Shown in pieces: positions 33,503 to 42,434 of a DNA stretch of 64,000 nt. The notes under the pieces are model-generated. The model was not told the origin of the DNA, ran no database searches, and worked only from the letters and a program-made list of their open reading frames with translations. This DNA is from Xanthomarina sp. F2636L (GTDB taxonomy: Bacteria; Bacteroidota; Bacteroidia; Flavobacteriales; Flavobacteriaceae), in contig NZ_JAPMLM010000069.1 in assembly GCF_026410195.1 (NCBI RefSeq), forward strand, positions 372,001 through 436,000, read 5' to 3'. The first letter of the stretch is position 1. Each line of letters opens with the position of its first letter. A program made the position numbers and the translations under genes.

Positions 33503-35218
33503 TTATCCTATTATCATGCCAGCAATAGTTGCAGAAATTAAAGACGCTATGGTTCCACCAATTAAGGCTTTCATACCAAATTCTGATAAAGTTTTACGTT
33601 GTCCAGGAGCTAAAGATCCAATACCACCAATTTGAATTCCAATAGATGCAAAGTTGGCGAATCCACAAAGCATATAAGTTGCCATAATAATCGATTTATT
33701 GTAGTTTAAATGGACAGCATTAGCTACGTTTTTCAAGTCGGCTAATTGTATGTATCCAACAAATTCGCTAGCTGCTAGTTTAATACCTAACAATTGTCCC
33801 ATCATCATAATGTCTTCACTCGCAACTCCAATTAACCACATGAGAGGTGCAAAAATAGTTCCTAAAATAGCTTCAAGAGAAAGTGCCGGATATGGTGTGT
33901 TTGCTGCCATCCATGTATTGATGGTAGAAAAATCTCCAATCCAACCTAAAATTCCGTTTATCATGGCGATAAAAGCAACAAAAACTAAAAGCATGGCACC
34001 TACATTTACTGCTAATCTTAAACCTTCTGTCGTTCCGTTTGCTATAGCATCTAAAATATTTGAACCTATTTTTTCTGAAGAGACTTCAATTTCAGAATTA
34101 ATCTCTTCCGTTTGGGGGTACAATATTTTGGAAATAACAATAGCGCCTGGAGCAGCCATTACGGAGGCAGCTAATAAGTGTTTGGCATATACTAGCCTTA
34201 ATGCAGGATCGTCTCCTCCTAGAAAACCAATATAAGCCGCAAGTACAGCTCCGGCAACGGTTGCCATACCTCCAATCATAACCAAAAGCATTTCACTTTT
34301 GGTCATTTTTTCTAAATAAGCCTTTATTAAAAGAGGAGCTTCAGTTTGTCCTAAAAAGATATTACCAGCAACACTTAAACTCTCTGCTCCAGATATTTTT
34401 AATAGTTTGCTTAACAACATTGCCATTAATTTTACTGCTTTTTGTATTAATCCTAAATAGAATAAAACAGATGTTAATGCTGAAAAGAAAATAATGGTTG
34501 GTAACACTTGAAAAGCGAATATAAACCCGAAGGTGTCCATATCTACCACTAGGCCTTCGAAAAGGAATTTACTTCCTGCTCTTGTAAAATCTAAAATGCT
34601 AATAAAAACTTGTCCAACAGCTTCGAATCCACTTTGAATAAAAGGGACTTTTAAAACACCAATAGCAATTAATAATTGAAATGCTAAACCAACTCCAACG
34701 GTTTTCCAATTAATGGCTTTCTTATTTGAACTAAATAAAAATGCAATAAATATTAAGGAAACCATTCCTAAAACACCTCTCCATAGGCTATTAAATGAAA
34801 AACCTTCGCTTGGCTTTATACTACCTTCTGTTTCAGATACGGCAACTGCTTCGTTAAAAGACTTATTATTACTAGAAAAGTGATAGGTGTTTTCTTTTTC
34901 TTTAAATACTAATGTTGAATCTGTAAGTTCGTTAATTCGGTATCTTTTTACAGAATCGAATGGTTTATTGTAATAAAAAACCAATAAATTATTTTGAAAG
35001 ATGTAATCTCCAGAACTTTGTAATGAATCTTTACTGACTGAAAATTTGAAAACACCTTGATGAAGCTCTAAGGCATCTGTGTTTTGATTAACACTCAATT
35101 CTTCCCCAGCTTGATCTTGAATGCTTTCAAGTTGCCATTTTTTTTCTATCTCTTGAGCTTGTAAGGTTAAAGTAATTCCGAAAAAAATAGCTGTAAAGGC
35201 TAGTAAAAATTGTTTCAT
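33503..35218 (-). CDS. nupC: NupC-type Na+/nucleoside cotransporter with N-terminal lipocalin-like extension
   Basis: 571 aa. Residues 1-22 are a signal peptide (FLLAFTAIFFGITLTLQAQE). Residues about 23-115 look like a small beta-barrel (KWQLESIQDQAGEELSV, LQSSGDYIFQNNLLVFYY). From about 145 the protein is a concentrative nucleoside transporter: FLGQTEAPLLIKAYLEKMTKSE, MSLMI-like gates, GFLGGDDPALRLVYAKHL and FANFASIGIQIGGIGSLAPGQR. Ordinary NupC is about 400 aa; the 145-residue exported head is extra. It takes up nucleosides with Na+ or H+. Neighbours (thyA, folA) are nucleotide genes. Confidence 0.9.
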   Translation of the reverse strand: MKQFLLAFTAIFFGITLTLQAQEIEKKWQLESIQDQAGEELSVNQNTDALELHQGVFKFSVSKDSLQSSGDYIFQNNLLVFYYNKPFDSVKRYRINELTDSTLVFKEKENTYHFSSNNKSFNEAVAVSETEGSIKPSEGFSFNSLWRGVLGMVSLIFIAFLFSSNKKAINWKTVGVGLAFQLLIAIGVLKVPFIQSGFEAVGQVFISILDFTRAGSKFLFEGLVVDMDTFGFIFAFQVLPTIIFFSALTSVLFYLGLIQKAVKLMAMLLSKLLKISGAESLSVAGNIFLGQTEAPLLIKAYLEKMTKSEMLLVMIGGMATVAGAVLAAYIGFLGGDDPALRLVYAKHLLAASVMAAPGAIVISKILYPQTEEINSEIEVSSEKIGSNILDAIANGTTEGLRLAVNVGAMLLVFVAFIAMINGILGWIGDFSTINTWMAANTPYPALSLEAILGTIFAPLMWLIGVASEDIMMMGQLLGIKLAASEFVGYIQLADLKNVANAVHLNYNKSIIMATYMLCGFANFASIGIQIGGIGSLAPGQRKTLSEFGMKALIGGTIASLISATIAGMIIG

Positions 35219-35235
35219 TTGTTAGGTTAGGTTAG

Positions 35236-35850
35236 TTATCGCTTAGAAATTTCATCACGAATTTTTGCAGCTTTTTCGTAGTCTTCGTTTGTTACAGCTT
35301 CATCTAGTAGAGAGTGTAATTCGTCTAGAGTTTTATTCGAATAGGTGTCTTTTGTTGAGCCAGACTCTAATTCTTCAGCAATAATATCGTCCACCAATAT
35401 ACTGTCTTCTTCGTTTTCCTCCTCATCTTTTGGATTCACTTTTAAATAAATTCCAGCTTTATCTAAAATGTTCTTATAAGTAAAAATAGGTGCATTAAAA
35501 CGAAGTGCTAAAGCAATAGCATCGCTAGTTCTGGCATCGATAATTTCTTCAATTTTATCTCTTTCGCATATTAAGCTAGAATAGAACACGCCATCCACTA
35601 ATTTATGGATGATAACTTGTTTTACAATAATGTCGAAACGGTCTGCGAAATTTTTAAAAAGGTCGTGGGTAAGAGGTCTAGGAGGTCTTATTTCTTTTTC
35701 TAAAGCAATAGCAATAGATTGCGCTTCGAAAGCACCAATAACAATAGGTAATTTCCGGTCGCCATCTACTTCGTTTAAAATGAGTGCATAAGCACCATTT
35801 TGGGTTTGACTGTATGAAATTCCTTTGATATTAAGACGTACTAAACTCAT
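35236..35850 (-). CDS. Bifunctional nuclease (BFN/DUF151) family protein with C-terminal UVR motif
   Basis: 204 aa. Core DUF151 fold: GDRKLPIVIGAFEAQSIAIALEKE, RPLTHDLFKNFADRF, DARTSDAIALALRFNAPIFT. A short acidic linker leads to a UvrB/UvrC-like motif (LHSLLDEAVTNEDYEKAAKIRDEI, about 178-203). Bacterial DUF151 proteins bind and cleave DNA and RNA, and the UVR tail may contact another protein. It begins 17 bp upstream of nupC and shares its direction. Confidence 0.88.
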   Translation of the reverse strand: MSLVRLNIKGISYSQTQNGAYALILNEVDGDRKLPIVIGAFEAQSIAIALEKEIRPPRPLTHDLFKNFADRFDIIVKQVIIHKLVDGVFYSSLICERDKIEEIIDARTSDAIALALRFNAPIFTYKNILDKAGIYLKVNPKDEEENEEDSILVDDIIAEELESGSTKDTYSNKTLDELHSLLDEAVTNEDYEKAAKIRDEISKR

Positions 35851-36013
35851 AAATTTTTAAAACACAAAGAACTGTTTAAATTAGGACTTTACCAACTGCT
35901 TAAAAGCATATTTGACGATTTTGAACTATTTATGTCACAAAATCTGAGCTGTTATAGAAAGTTAATACGTAATTTAAACAGTTCTTTTTAACAATACAAG
36001 TTAAAAAAAATAT

Positions 36014-36973
36014 TTATTGCTGTGCTTTAAAAGCTTTTAATTTTTCGATTAATTTTGGAACTACTTCAAAAGCATCTCCAACAATTCCATAGTCGGCAGC
36101 TTTAAAGAAAGGAGCTTCTGAATCTGTATTAATTACTACTTTTACTTTACTAGCATTAATTCCTGCAAGATGTTGAATTGCTCCAGAAATTCCAATAGCA
36201 ATATATAGGTTCGATGCTACAGGCTTACCAGTTTGTCCTACGTGTTCGCTATGTGGTCTCCAACCTAGATCACTTACAGGTTTAGAGCAAGCTGTTGCTG
36301 CGCCTAAAACATCTGCAAGTTCTTCAATCATTCCCCAGTTTTCTGGACCTTTAAGACCACGCCCACCTGAAACTACTGTTTCAGCATCTGCAATGGTTAC
36401 TTGTCCAGTAACTTTATCAACAGATTCTACCTTAACTCCTAATTCAGGAATAGAAGGTGAGAAATCTTCGGCAGTTGCACTCCCTGAATTTTCTTTTAAA
36501 CCAAAAGCATTTTTAGATACTCCAACTATTTTTACATCTGTATTGATAGCTGTCATGTTAAAAGCTTTATTTGTAAAAGCTGTACGTTTTACTGTAAATG
36601 GTGATGTGCTTGTAGGTGCTTCAACCACGTTAGAGGCATAACCTGCATCTAAATCTATAGCTAAAAGTGGAGCCAAATATTTACTGTCTGCACTTGAACT
36701 AACAATAACTACTTTAGCATTTTCATTTTTAACTGCTTGTGCTATGGCACTAGCATATCCATTGGCGTTAAATGTTTCTAATTGAGAGTTGTTTACTTTT
36801 AAGACTTTGTCAACACCATAATTTCCTAAAACAGACGTATCGTCTGCATTAAATGTAATGGCTGTTACGGTTGTTCCCATTTGATCTGCAACTGTTTTTG
36901 CATAGGAAGCAACTTCTAAAGCTGTTTTTTTAAAAGTTCCTTTATCGGATTCTGTATATACTAAAACTGACAT
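36014..36973 (-). CDS. etfA: Electron transfer flavoprotein, alpha subunit
   Basis: 319 aa. N-terminal adenine-nucleotide-like fold (MSVLVYTESDKGTFKKTALE) and the C-terminal FAD domain with SRPVSD-like CSKPVSDLGWRP, VGQTGKPVASNLYIAIGISG and INTDSEAPFFKAADYGIVGD. With EtfB it accepts electrons from acyl-CoA dehydrogenases and passes them to the quinone pool. Located 20 bp downstream of etfB in the same operon. No acyl-CoA dehydrogenase is adjacent. Confidence 0.95.
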   Translation of the reverse strand: MSVLVYTESDKGTFKKTALEVASYAKTVADQMGTTVTAITFNADDTSVLGNYGVDKVLKVNNSQLETFNANGYASAIAQAVKNENAKVVIVSSSADSKYLAPLLAIDLDAGYASNVVEAPTSTSPFTVKRTAFTNKAFNMTAINTDVKIVGVSKNAFGLKENSGSATAEDFSPSIPELGVKVESVDKVTGQVTIADAETVVSGGRGLKGPENWGMIEELADVLGAATACSKPVSDLGWRPHSEHVGQTGKPVASNLYIAIGISGAIQHLAGINASKVKVVINTDSEAPFFKAADYGIVGDAFEVVPKLIEKLKAFKAQQ

Positions 36974-36993
36974 AATTTTTTTAAATTTGGTTA

Positions 36994-37740
36994 TTAAATA
37001 ACTTTTGCTTCGTTATGAAGTAAGTTTATTAATTCATCTATATTATCTGGGTCAATTAATTTGATAGCACCTTTTGGAGCTGGTTTTTCAAATTTTACAG
37101 ATGCTGTTTCTGTATTTGCATCCATAGGTTCTACTACTTTTAAAGGTTTTTGACGAGCCATCATAATACCTCTCATATTAGGAATACGTAAATCGGATTC
37201 TTCTACCAAACCTTTTTGGCCTCCAATAACTAAAGGTAAAGATGTAGAGACAGTTTCTTTTCCACCATCAATTTCTCTTATAGCTTTGGCATTTGTACCA
37301 TCTACTTCTAGGCTAATACAGTTAGTTACAAAATTGGCTTTTATTAAACCAGCTAACATTCCAGGAACCATACCTCCGTTATAATCTATAGATTCACGTC
37401 CAGCAATTACTAAATCGTATCCACCATCTTGAACTACTTTTGCTAATTGTTGTGCTACAGCAAAACCATCGGTTGCTGGAGTGTTAACTCTAATAGCTCC
37501 ATCCGCTCCAATTGCTAAAGCTTTACGTAAAGTTGGTTCAGTTTCTGGACCTCCAACATTTACAACATCTACACTAGCTCCTTGTTTTTCTTTAAACCAC
37601 ATGGCACGAGTTAAACCAAATTCGTCGTTTGGATTAATTACAAACTGTACACCATTGGTGTCAAACTTGGTATCTCCTTCAGTAAAATTAATTTTTGAAG
37701 TCGTATCAGGTACATGACTAATACATACTAATATTTTCAT
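36994..37740 (-). CDS. etfB: Electron transfer flavoprotein, beta subunit
   Basis: 248 aa. MKILVCISHVPDTTSKINF and FGLTRAMWFKEKQG start the fold; VIAGRESIDYNGGMVPGMLAG and IREIDGGKETVSTSLPLVIGG, with MARQKPLKVVEP, complete the family pattern. It binds AMP and forms a heterodimer with EtfA. First gene of the etf pair, with a 333-bp region shared with the divergent pdhB gene. Confidence 0.95.
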   Translation of the reverse strand: MKILVCISHVPDTTSKINFTEGDTKFDTNGVQFVINPNDEFGLTRAMWFKEKQGASVDVVNVGGPETEPTLRKALAIGADGAIRVNTPATDGFAVAQQLAKVVQDGGYDLVIAGRESIDYNGGMVPGMLAGLIKANFVTNCISLEVDGTNAKAIREIDGGKETVSTSLPLVIGGQKGLVEESDLRIPNMRGIMMARQKPLKVVEPMDANTETASVKFEKPAPKGAIKLIDPDNIDELINLLHNEAKVI

Positions 37741-38073
37741 CTTTTGAATAATTTATATGTTTATAATTCTGTTTTTTCAGTTTGAAAGTTCTATAAATCA
37801 AGCTTAAAATAATGCCTTGAGAAGCTCCAACTGAAATGAGGTTACGAAGTTACTTATTTTATTCAAAATATTTACTATGCACGCATAACAAATTTTGTTA
37901 AAAAGCAAATTATTTTTAGCCATGCTATATATTGTATATGTAAATAATTTTTAATGATTTATTTTTACCAATATTATATATCGATTTTATTCTGAATAAT
38001 TGCTATTTTTGTGCTCCTTTATAATTAGTATTAATTAAAACAGCTCTTTCGTTTTGAAAGACATCAAACAGGA
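37741..38073. other. Intergenic region between etfB and pdhB
   Basis: AT-rich spacer carrying divergent promoters. TATTTTTG at 38004-38011 is a good pdhB -7 box. For etfB no perfect TAnnTTTG is seen (TAACTTCG on the minus strand near 37840 is a possibility). No reading frame, stem-loop terminator or palindrome of note. Confidence 0.5.
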
Positions 38074-39051
38074 ATGAAAACAATTCAATTTAGAGAAGCT
38101 ATTTGTGAAGCCATGAGTGAAGAAATGCGTAGAGATGAAAGTATTTACTTAATGGGTGAAGAAGTTGCAGAATATAATGGAGCTTATAAAGCATCTAAAG
38201 GTATGCTTGACGAATTTGGGCCAAAACGTGTTATCGATACACCTATTGCAGAACTTGGTTTTGCAGGTATTGCCATAGGTTCTACCATGACTGGAAACAG
38301 ACCTATTGTAGAGTATATGACATTTAATTTCTCATTAGTTGGTATTGATCAAATTATAAATAATGCAGCAAAAATCAGACAAATGTCTGGTGGACAATTT
38401 AAGTGTCCTATTGTTTTTCGTGGACCTACAGCTTCTGCTGGTCAGTTGGCTGCTACACACTCTCAAGCTTTTGAAAGTTGGTTTGCAAACACGCCTGGTT
38501 TAAAAGTGGTAGTGCCTTCAAACCCTTATGACGCTAAAGGTCTTTTAAAATCGGCTATCCGTGATGACGATCCCGTTATTTTTATGGAAAGCGAGCAAAT
38601 GTATGGAGATAAAGGCGAAGTGCCAGAAGGCGAGTACACCATTCCATTAGGAGTTGCAGAAGTAAAACGTGAAGGAAAAGATGTTACTATCGTTTCTTTT
38701 GGAAAAATTATTAAAGAAGCTTATAAGGCTGCAGATGAATTAGAAAAAGAAGGTATTTCTTGTGAAATTATCGATTTAAGAACCGTTCGTCCTTTAGATA
38801 AGGAAACTATTTTAACTTCGGTTAAAAAAACCAACAGATTGGTTGTTTTAGAAGAGGCTTGGCCTTTTGGGAACGTGTCTACAGAGATTACTTATATTAT
38901 ACAATCGGAAGCATTCGATTATCTAGATGCACCAATTATAAAAATAAATACAGCAGATACTCCTGCACCTTATTCATCAGTTTTATTTGAAGAATGGTTG
39001 CCAAATAGTAATGAAGTAATTAAAGCTGTTAAAAAAGTATTGTATAAATAA
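38074..39051 (+). CDS. pdhB: Pyruvate dehydrogenase E1 component, beta subunit
   Basis: 325 aa. MKTIQFREAICEAMSEEMRRD, GEEVAEYNGAYKASKGMLDEF (thiamine diphosphate-contacting Glu), RGPTASAGQLAATHSQAFESW and VPSNPYDAKGLLKSAIRDDDP are the transketolase-like E1-beta hallmarks. It works with the alpha subunit (not encoded here) to decarboxylate pyruvate to acetyl-CoA. An AGGA stretch lies just before the ATG. Likely monocistronic: the next gene is 65 bp downstream and unrelated. Confidence 0.95.
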   Translation: MKTIQFREAICEAMSEEMRRDESIYLMGEEVAEYNGAYKASKGMLDEFGPKRVIDTPIAELGFAGIAIGSTMTGNRPIVEYMTFNFSLVGIDQIINNAAKIRQMSGGQFKCPIVFRGPTASAGQLAATHSQAFESWFANTPGLKVVVPSNPYDAKGLLKSAIRDDDPVIFMESEQMYGDKGEVPEGEYTIPLGVAEVKREGKDVTIVSFGKIIKEAYKAADELEKEGISCEIIDLRTVRPLDKETILTSVKKTNRLVVLEEAWPFGNVSTEITYIIQSEAFDYLDAPIIKINTADTPAPYSSVLFEEWLPNSNEVIKAVKKVLYK

Positions 39052-39116
39052 AATTTTATTATTTTAGTTTAAATTGACTTCATTGGCAATATTGTTGATG
39101 GAGTTTTTTTGTTAAT

Positions 39117-41618
39117 ATGAAAATCAAGTTATTAGGTTTATTATTTTTCTTTAGTATGGGCTTTTTGTTTTCTCAAACAAAAGTTAGTGGTCATGTTTTT
39201 GATGAAAACAATGAACCAGTAGCTTATGCGAATATTATTTTTAAAAATTCTTCAGAAGGAACTATCACAGACGAAAACGGAACTTTTTACTTGGAGTCCT
39301 CTAGTACTTGGGAAACTTTAATCGTTTCTTTTATTGGTTATGAAACCATAGAATATCCTTTAGAGAAAAAAGTAAACTACAAGCTAAGTTTTAATATTAT
39401 AGAATCGGCTTCTGCCTTAAATGAAGTCCTTATAGTTTCTGGAAAGCAATCAAAAAAAGCTGAAGAAAATCCCGCAATTGCTATTATGAAGAAAATATGG
39501 GAGCACAAACGGAAAAATGGACTCAGACAATTTAAACAATACAATTACGATCGTTACGAGAAAGTAGAATTTGATATCAACACCATAGATAGTGCTTTAA
39601 TGAAAGGGAGCCTATTTAAAGGCATGGAGTTTGTTTTCGAGCATGTGGATACATCTAAAGTTACTGGAAAAACATACTTACCAATTTTTGTGAATGAAGA
39701 AGTTGCCAAAGTATATGGTGATAATATTCTTAAAAAAGAGAAAGTTGAATTAAAAGGAAATAAAAACTCTGGCTTTAGCAACAATCAATCCATTATAGAT
39801 TTTGTAAAAGATTTATATTCTGAATATGATATTTACGATAATTACTTAAAATTCTTCGACAAAAGCTTCGTAAGTCCTATTTCTACAACAGGAATCAATA
39901 CCTATAATTATGTGTTATCAGACAGTGCTTACATTGATAACAAATGGTGTTACAATATTATTTATTATCCAAGACGTAAAAACGAGTTGACCTTTAAAGG
40001 TGATTTTTGGGTGGCAGATACAACCTATGCCATTAAGGATATTAATATGCAAGCATCAAAGAGTGCTAATATAAATTGGGTAAAAGAAATTTATATAGAG
40101 CAGGAGTTTGAGGTTTTAAACGATTCGGTGTTTTTAGTAAAACGTGATTACTTTATGTCTGATTTCACCTTCAATAAAAAGGAAAAATCCCGAGGTATTT
40201 ACGGAAAACGTACCACACTTTATGATAATTATGTGTTTAATGAAGTAAAAGACGATAAGTTTTATAAAGACGAAGTTTTCAATTATAATAAAGATGCATA
40301 CAATCGAGAAGATGCCTTTTGGGAAGAAAACCGAATGGAAGCCTTAAGTAAAGACGAAAAAGGAGTTTATAAAATGCTGGATACGCTTAAAACAGTTGGT
40401 AAATTTAAAAGGCTTTACAATTATGGAAGTATATTGGCTTCAGGGTATGTTGAAATAGATAAGCTAAACTTAGATTATGGTCCCATTTTTTCAAGCTTTG
40501 GTTATAATGATGTTGAAGGCTTGCGTTTAAGAGCAGGAGGAAGAACTTATTTTGGACCTAACGATCTGTGGCGTTTACAAGGTTTTGTGGCGTATGGGCT
40601 TAAGGACGATAAATTTAAATATGGTTTTTCGGCTAAATATTTATTGAATAAAAAAAACCGACTTATTATTTCAGCAGGACATAGACGGGATATTGAACAA
40701 ATTGGAGCTAGCTTAACCACATCAACAGATGTTTTAGGAAGAAGTTTGGCCTCGAATGCTGTTTTTACAACAGCTCCAAACGACAAGCTTTCTAATATTA
40801 AGTTAACGGCATTAGCCATAGAAATGGAGCCTATAAAAAATGTGCTTTTTAGAATAGGAGGAGATTATAGAACCCTATCTTCGGCTTCAGATGCTTTTAG
40901 TTTGGATTATGTAGATCCAGATTCACCAACAGGTATCTCGTCCGATTTAAAACAATTTGAAAGTACTTTTGCAGTGTCGTATTTTCCTGGCAGAAAAATG
41001 ACTGGTCATGGGGTAGAACGTACAAATGCAAACGATACCTATGCGTCTATTTTTGCTCAATTTAGTTTAGGTGATAAACATATTTTTAAAAGTGATTTTG
41101 ACTATACCAAAATACAGATATCTTACGTGCAACCATGGCAATTGGGAGGAATAGGAAGACTTAAATCTACTCTAGAAGCAGGAAAAACTTTTGGAACTGT
41201 TCCTCTTGGACTGTTGAGTATTGTACCAGGAAATCAGTCGTATTTTTCAGTATATAAATCGTTTTCACAATTAAATTATTATGAATTTGTTACAGATACC
41301 TATGCAGCGATGCACTTGGAGCATAATTTTAACGGACGCTTATTTTCAAGAATCCCTTTTTTAAGAAAACTTAATTGGCGAGAAATTGTTGGTTTTAGAG
41401 CCGTGTGGGGAGATCTGTCCCAAGATAATATTACTATTAGTGCACCATCAAATATTCCTTTAGTTGCTCCTTCAGATGAAATTTACTACGAATATAGTGT
41501 TGGTGTTGGTAATATTTTTAAAGTATTTAGAATAGATTTTAACTTTAGAGGAAATTATTTTGATAATCCAGGAGCAAGAAATTTTGGGGTAACAGGTAGT
41601 TTCGGATTTCTTTTTTAG
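39117..41618 (+). CDS. DUF5686 / carboxypeptidase-like regulatory domain outer-membrane protein
   Basis: 833 aa. Signal peptide MKIKLLGLLFFFSMGFLFSQ, then a CarboxypepD_reg-like domain (KVSGHVFDENNEPVAYANII, about 20-105), then a long DUF5686 region and a C-terminal beta-barrel-like half with alternating aromatic strands (NYYEFVTDTYAAMHLEHNF), ending in GSFGFLF. Bacteroidetes have several of these large surface proteins of unknown role, distinct from TonB-dependent receptors as no plug is seen. Starts at the ATG with signal peptide. Confidence 0.82.
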   Translation: MKIKLLGLLFFFSMGFLFSQTKVSGHVFDENNEPVAYANIIFKNSSEGTITDENGTFYLESSSTWETLIVSFIGYETIEYPLEKKVNYKLSFNIIESASALNEVLIVSGKQSKKAEENPAIAIMKKIWEHKRKNGLRQFKQYNYDRYEKVEFDINTIDSALMKGSLFKGMEFVFEHVDTSKVTGKTYLPIFVNEEVAKVYGDNILKKEKVELKGNKNSGFSNNQSIIDFVKDLYSEYDIYDNYLKFFDKSFVSPISTTGINTYNYVLSDSAYIDNKWCYNIIYYPRRKNELTFKGDFWVADTTYAIKDINMQASKSANINWVKEIYIEQEFEVLNDSVFLVKRDYFMSDFTFNKKEKSRGIYGKRTTLYDNYVFNEVKDDKFYKDEVFNYNKDAYNREDAFWEENRMEALSKDEKGVYKMLDTLKTVGKFKRLYNYGSILASGYVEIDKLNLDYGPIFSSFGYNDVEGLRLRAGGRTYFGPNDLWRLQGFVAYGLKDDKFKYGFSAKYLLNKKNRLIISAGHRRDIEQIGASLTTSTDVLGRSLASNAVFTTAPNDKLSNIKLTALAIEMEPIKNVLFRIGGDYRTLSSASDAFSLDYVDPDSPTGISSDLKQFESTFAVSYFPGRKMTGHGVERTNANDTYASIFAQFSLGDKHIFKSDFDYTKIQISYVQPWQLGGIGRLKSTLEAGKTFGTVPLGLLSIVPGNQSYFSVYKSFSQLNYYEFVTDTYAAMHLEHNFNGRLFSRIPFLRKLNWREIVGFRAVWGDLSQDNITISAPSNIPLVAPSDEIYYEYSVGVGNIFKVFRIDFNFRGNYFDNPGARNFGVTGSFGFLF

Positions 41619-41680
41619 TTCATTAAAACCAATCTCTTTATTTTTTTAACCAGAACTTCACACAACAAAAGCAATATTAG

Positions 41681-41711
41681 TTGCCCAAACCCAAAGACTT
41701 ATGTATCTTTG
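41681..41711 (+). promoter_or_regulatory. Promoter of ppa
   Basis: TTG (41681-41683) and a perfect -7 box TATCTTTG (41704-41711), 20 bp apart. Predicted start near 41717, giving a leader of about 73 nt. Confidence 0.65.
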
Positions 41712-41789
41712 CAGCCCTAAAAATGCAGCTTGTAGTTTTAAAAAAGCGAGTTTTTTAGATATTTAAGATATAACGTAAGATATAAAAAT

Positions 41790-42317
41790 ATGAGTCCAAA
41801 AGGAAAAAAATCTTTTGATGTATTAATTGAAATACCAAAAGGGAGTAGAAATAAATACGAATACGATTTTGAGTTAAAGAAAATTCGTTTCGACCGTATG
41901 TTGTTTTCGTCTATGATGTATCCAGCAGATTACGGTTTTATCCCAGAAACTTTAGCATTGGATGGAGATCCATTAGATGTTTTAGTATTAGGAGGGGAGC
42001 CTACGTTCCCAATGTGTGTGGTTGAGGTAAAACCCATTGGTGTATTCCATATGGCAGATGAAAAAGGTCCAGACGAAAAAGTTATTTGCGTGCCAGTTTC
42101 AGATCCTATCTGGAATATTTTAAACGATTTATCTGATATGAATCCACATCAAATTAAAGAAATCGAACACTTTTTTCAAGTGTACAAGGATTTAGAAAAA
42201 AAGAAAGTCGATGTTGGAGGTTGGGGAAATGCCGATGAAGCCTATGATATTTTAAATAAATGTGTAAATCGTTATGAAACGAGCGAACATAAAACAAATG
42301 GCGATTTTACCATTTAA
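41790..42317 (+). CDS. ppa: Inorganic pyrophosphatase (family I)
   Basis: 175 aa. IEIPKGSRNKYEYDFELKKI, MMYPADYGFIPETLALDGDPLDVLVLGG and ADEKGPDEKVICVP contain the metal-binding Asp cluster of soluble family I enzymes. It hydrolyses PPi released by biosynthesis. Directly followed, after a terminator and a fresh promoter, by the membrane-bound pyrophosphatase gene, so the cell has both a heat-releasing and an energy-conserving route for PPi. Confidence 0.96.
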   Translation: MSPKGKKSFDVLIEIPKGSRNKYEYDFELKKIRFDRMLFSSMMYPADYGFIPETLALDGDPLDVLVLGGEPTFPMCVVEVKPIGVFHMADEKGPDEKVICVPVSDPIWNILNDLSDMNPHQIKEIEHFFQVYKDLEKKKVDVGGWGNADEAYDILNKCVNRYETSEHKTNGDFTI

Positions 42318-42340
42318 GAACAACAAATTTTAAAATTTTA

Positions 42341-42374
42341 AACCCTTATCACATTAGCTGAATAAGGGTTTTTT
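42341..42374 (+). terminator. Terminator of ppa
   Basis: AACCCTTAT / ATAAGGGTT (9 bp) with a 12-nt loop and TTTT tail separates ppa from hppA. Confidence 0.7.
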
Positions 42375-42392
42375 AATGTTAGGGTATTTTGT

Positions 42393-42400
42393 TACATTTG
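42393..42400 (+). promoter_or_regulatory. -7 element of the hppA promoter
   Basis: TACATTTG matches TAnnTTTG perfectly and is 34 bp upstream of the start codon; a matching -33 TTTG is not clear, so confidence is moderate. Confidence 0.5.
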
Positions 42401-42434
42401 CTGCTGCTAAAAACTAATCAAATAAAAAAATAAT

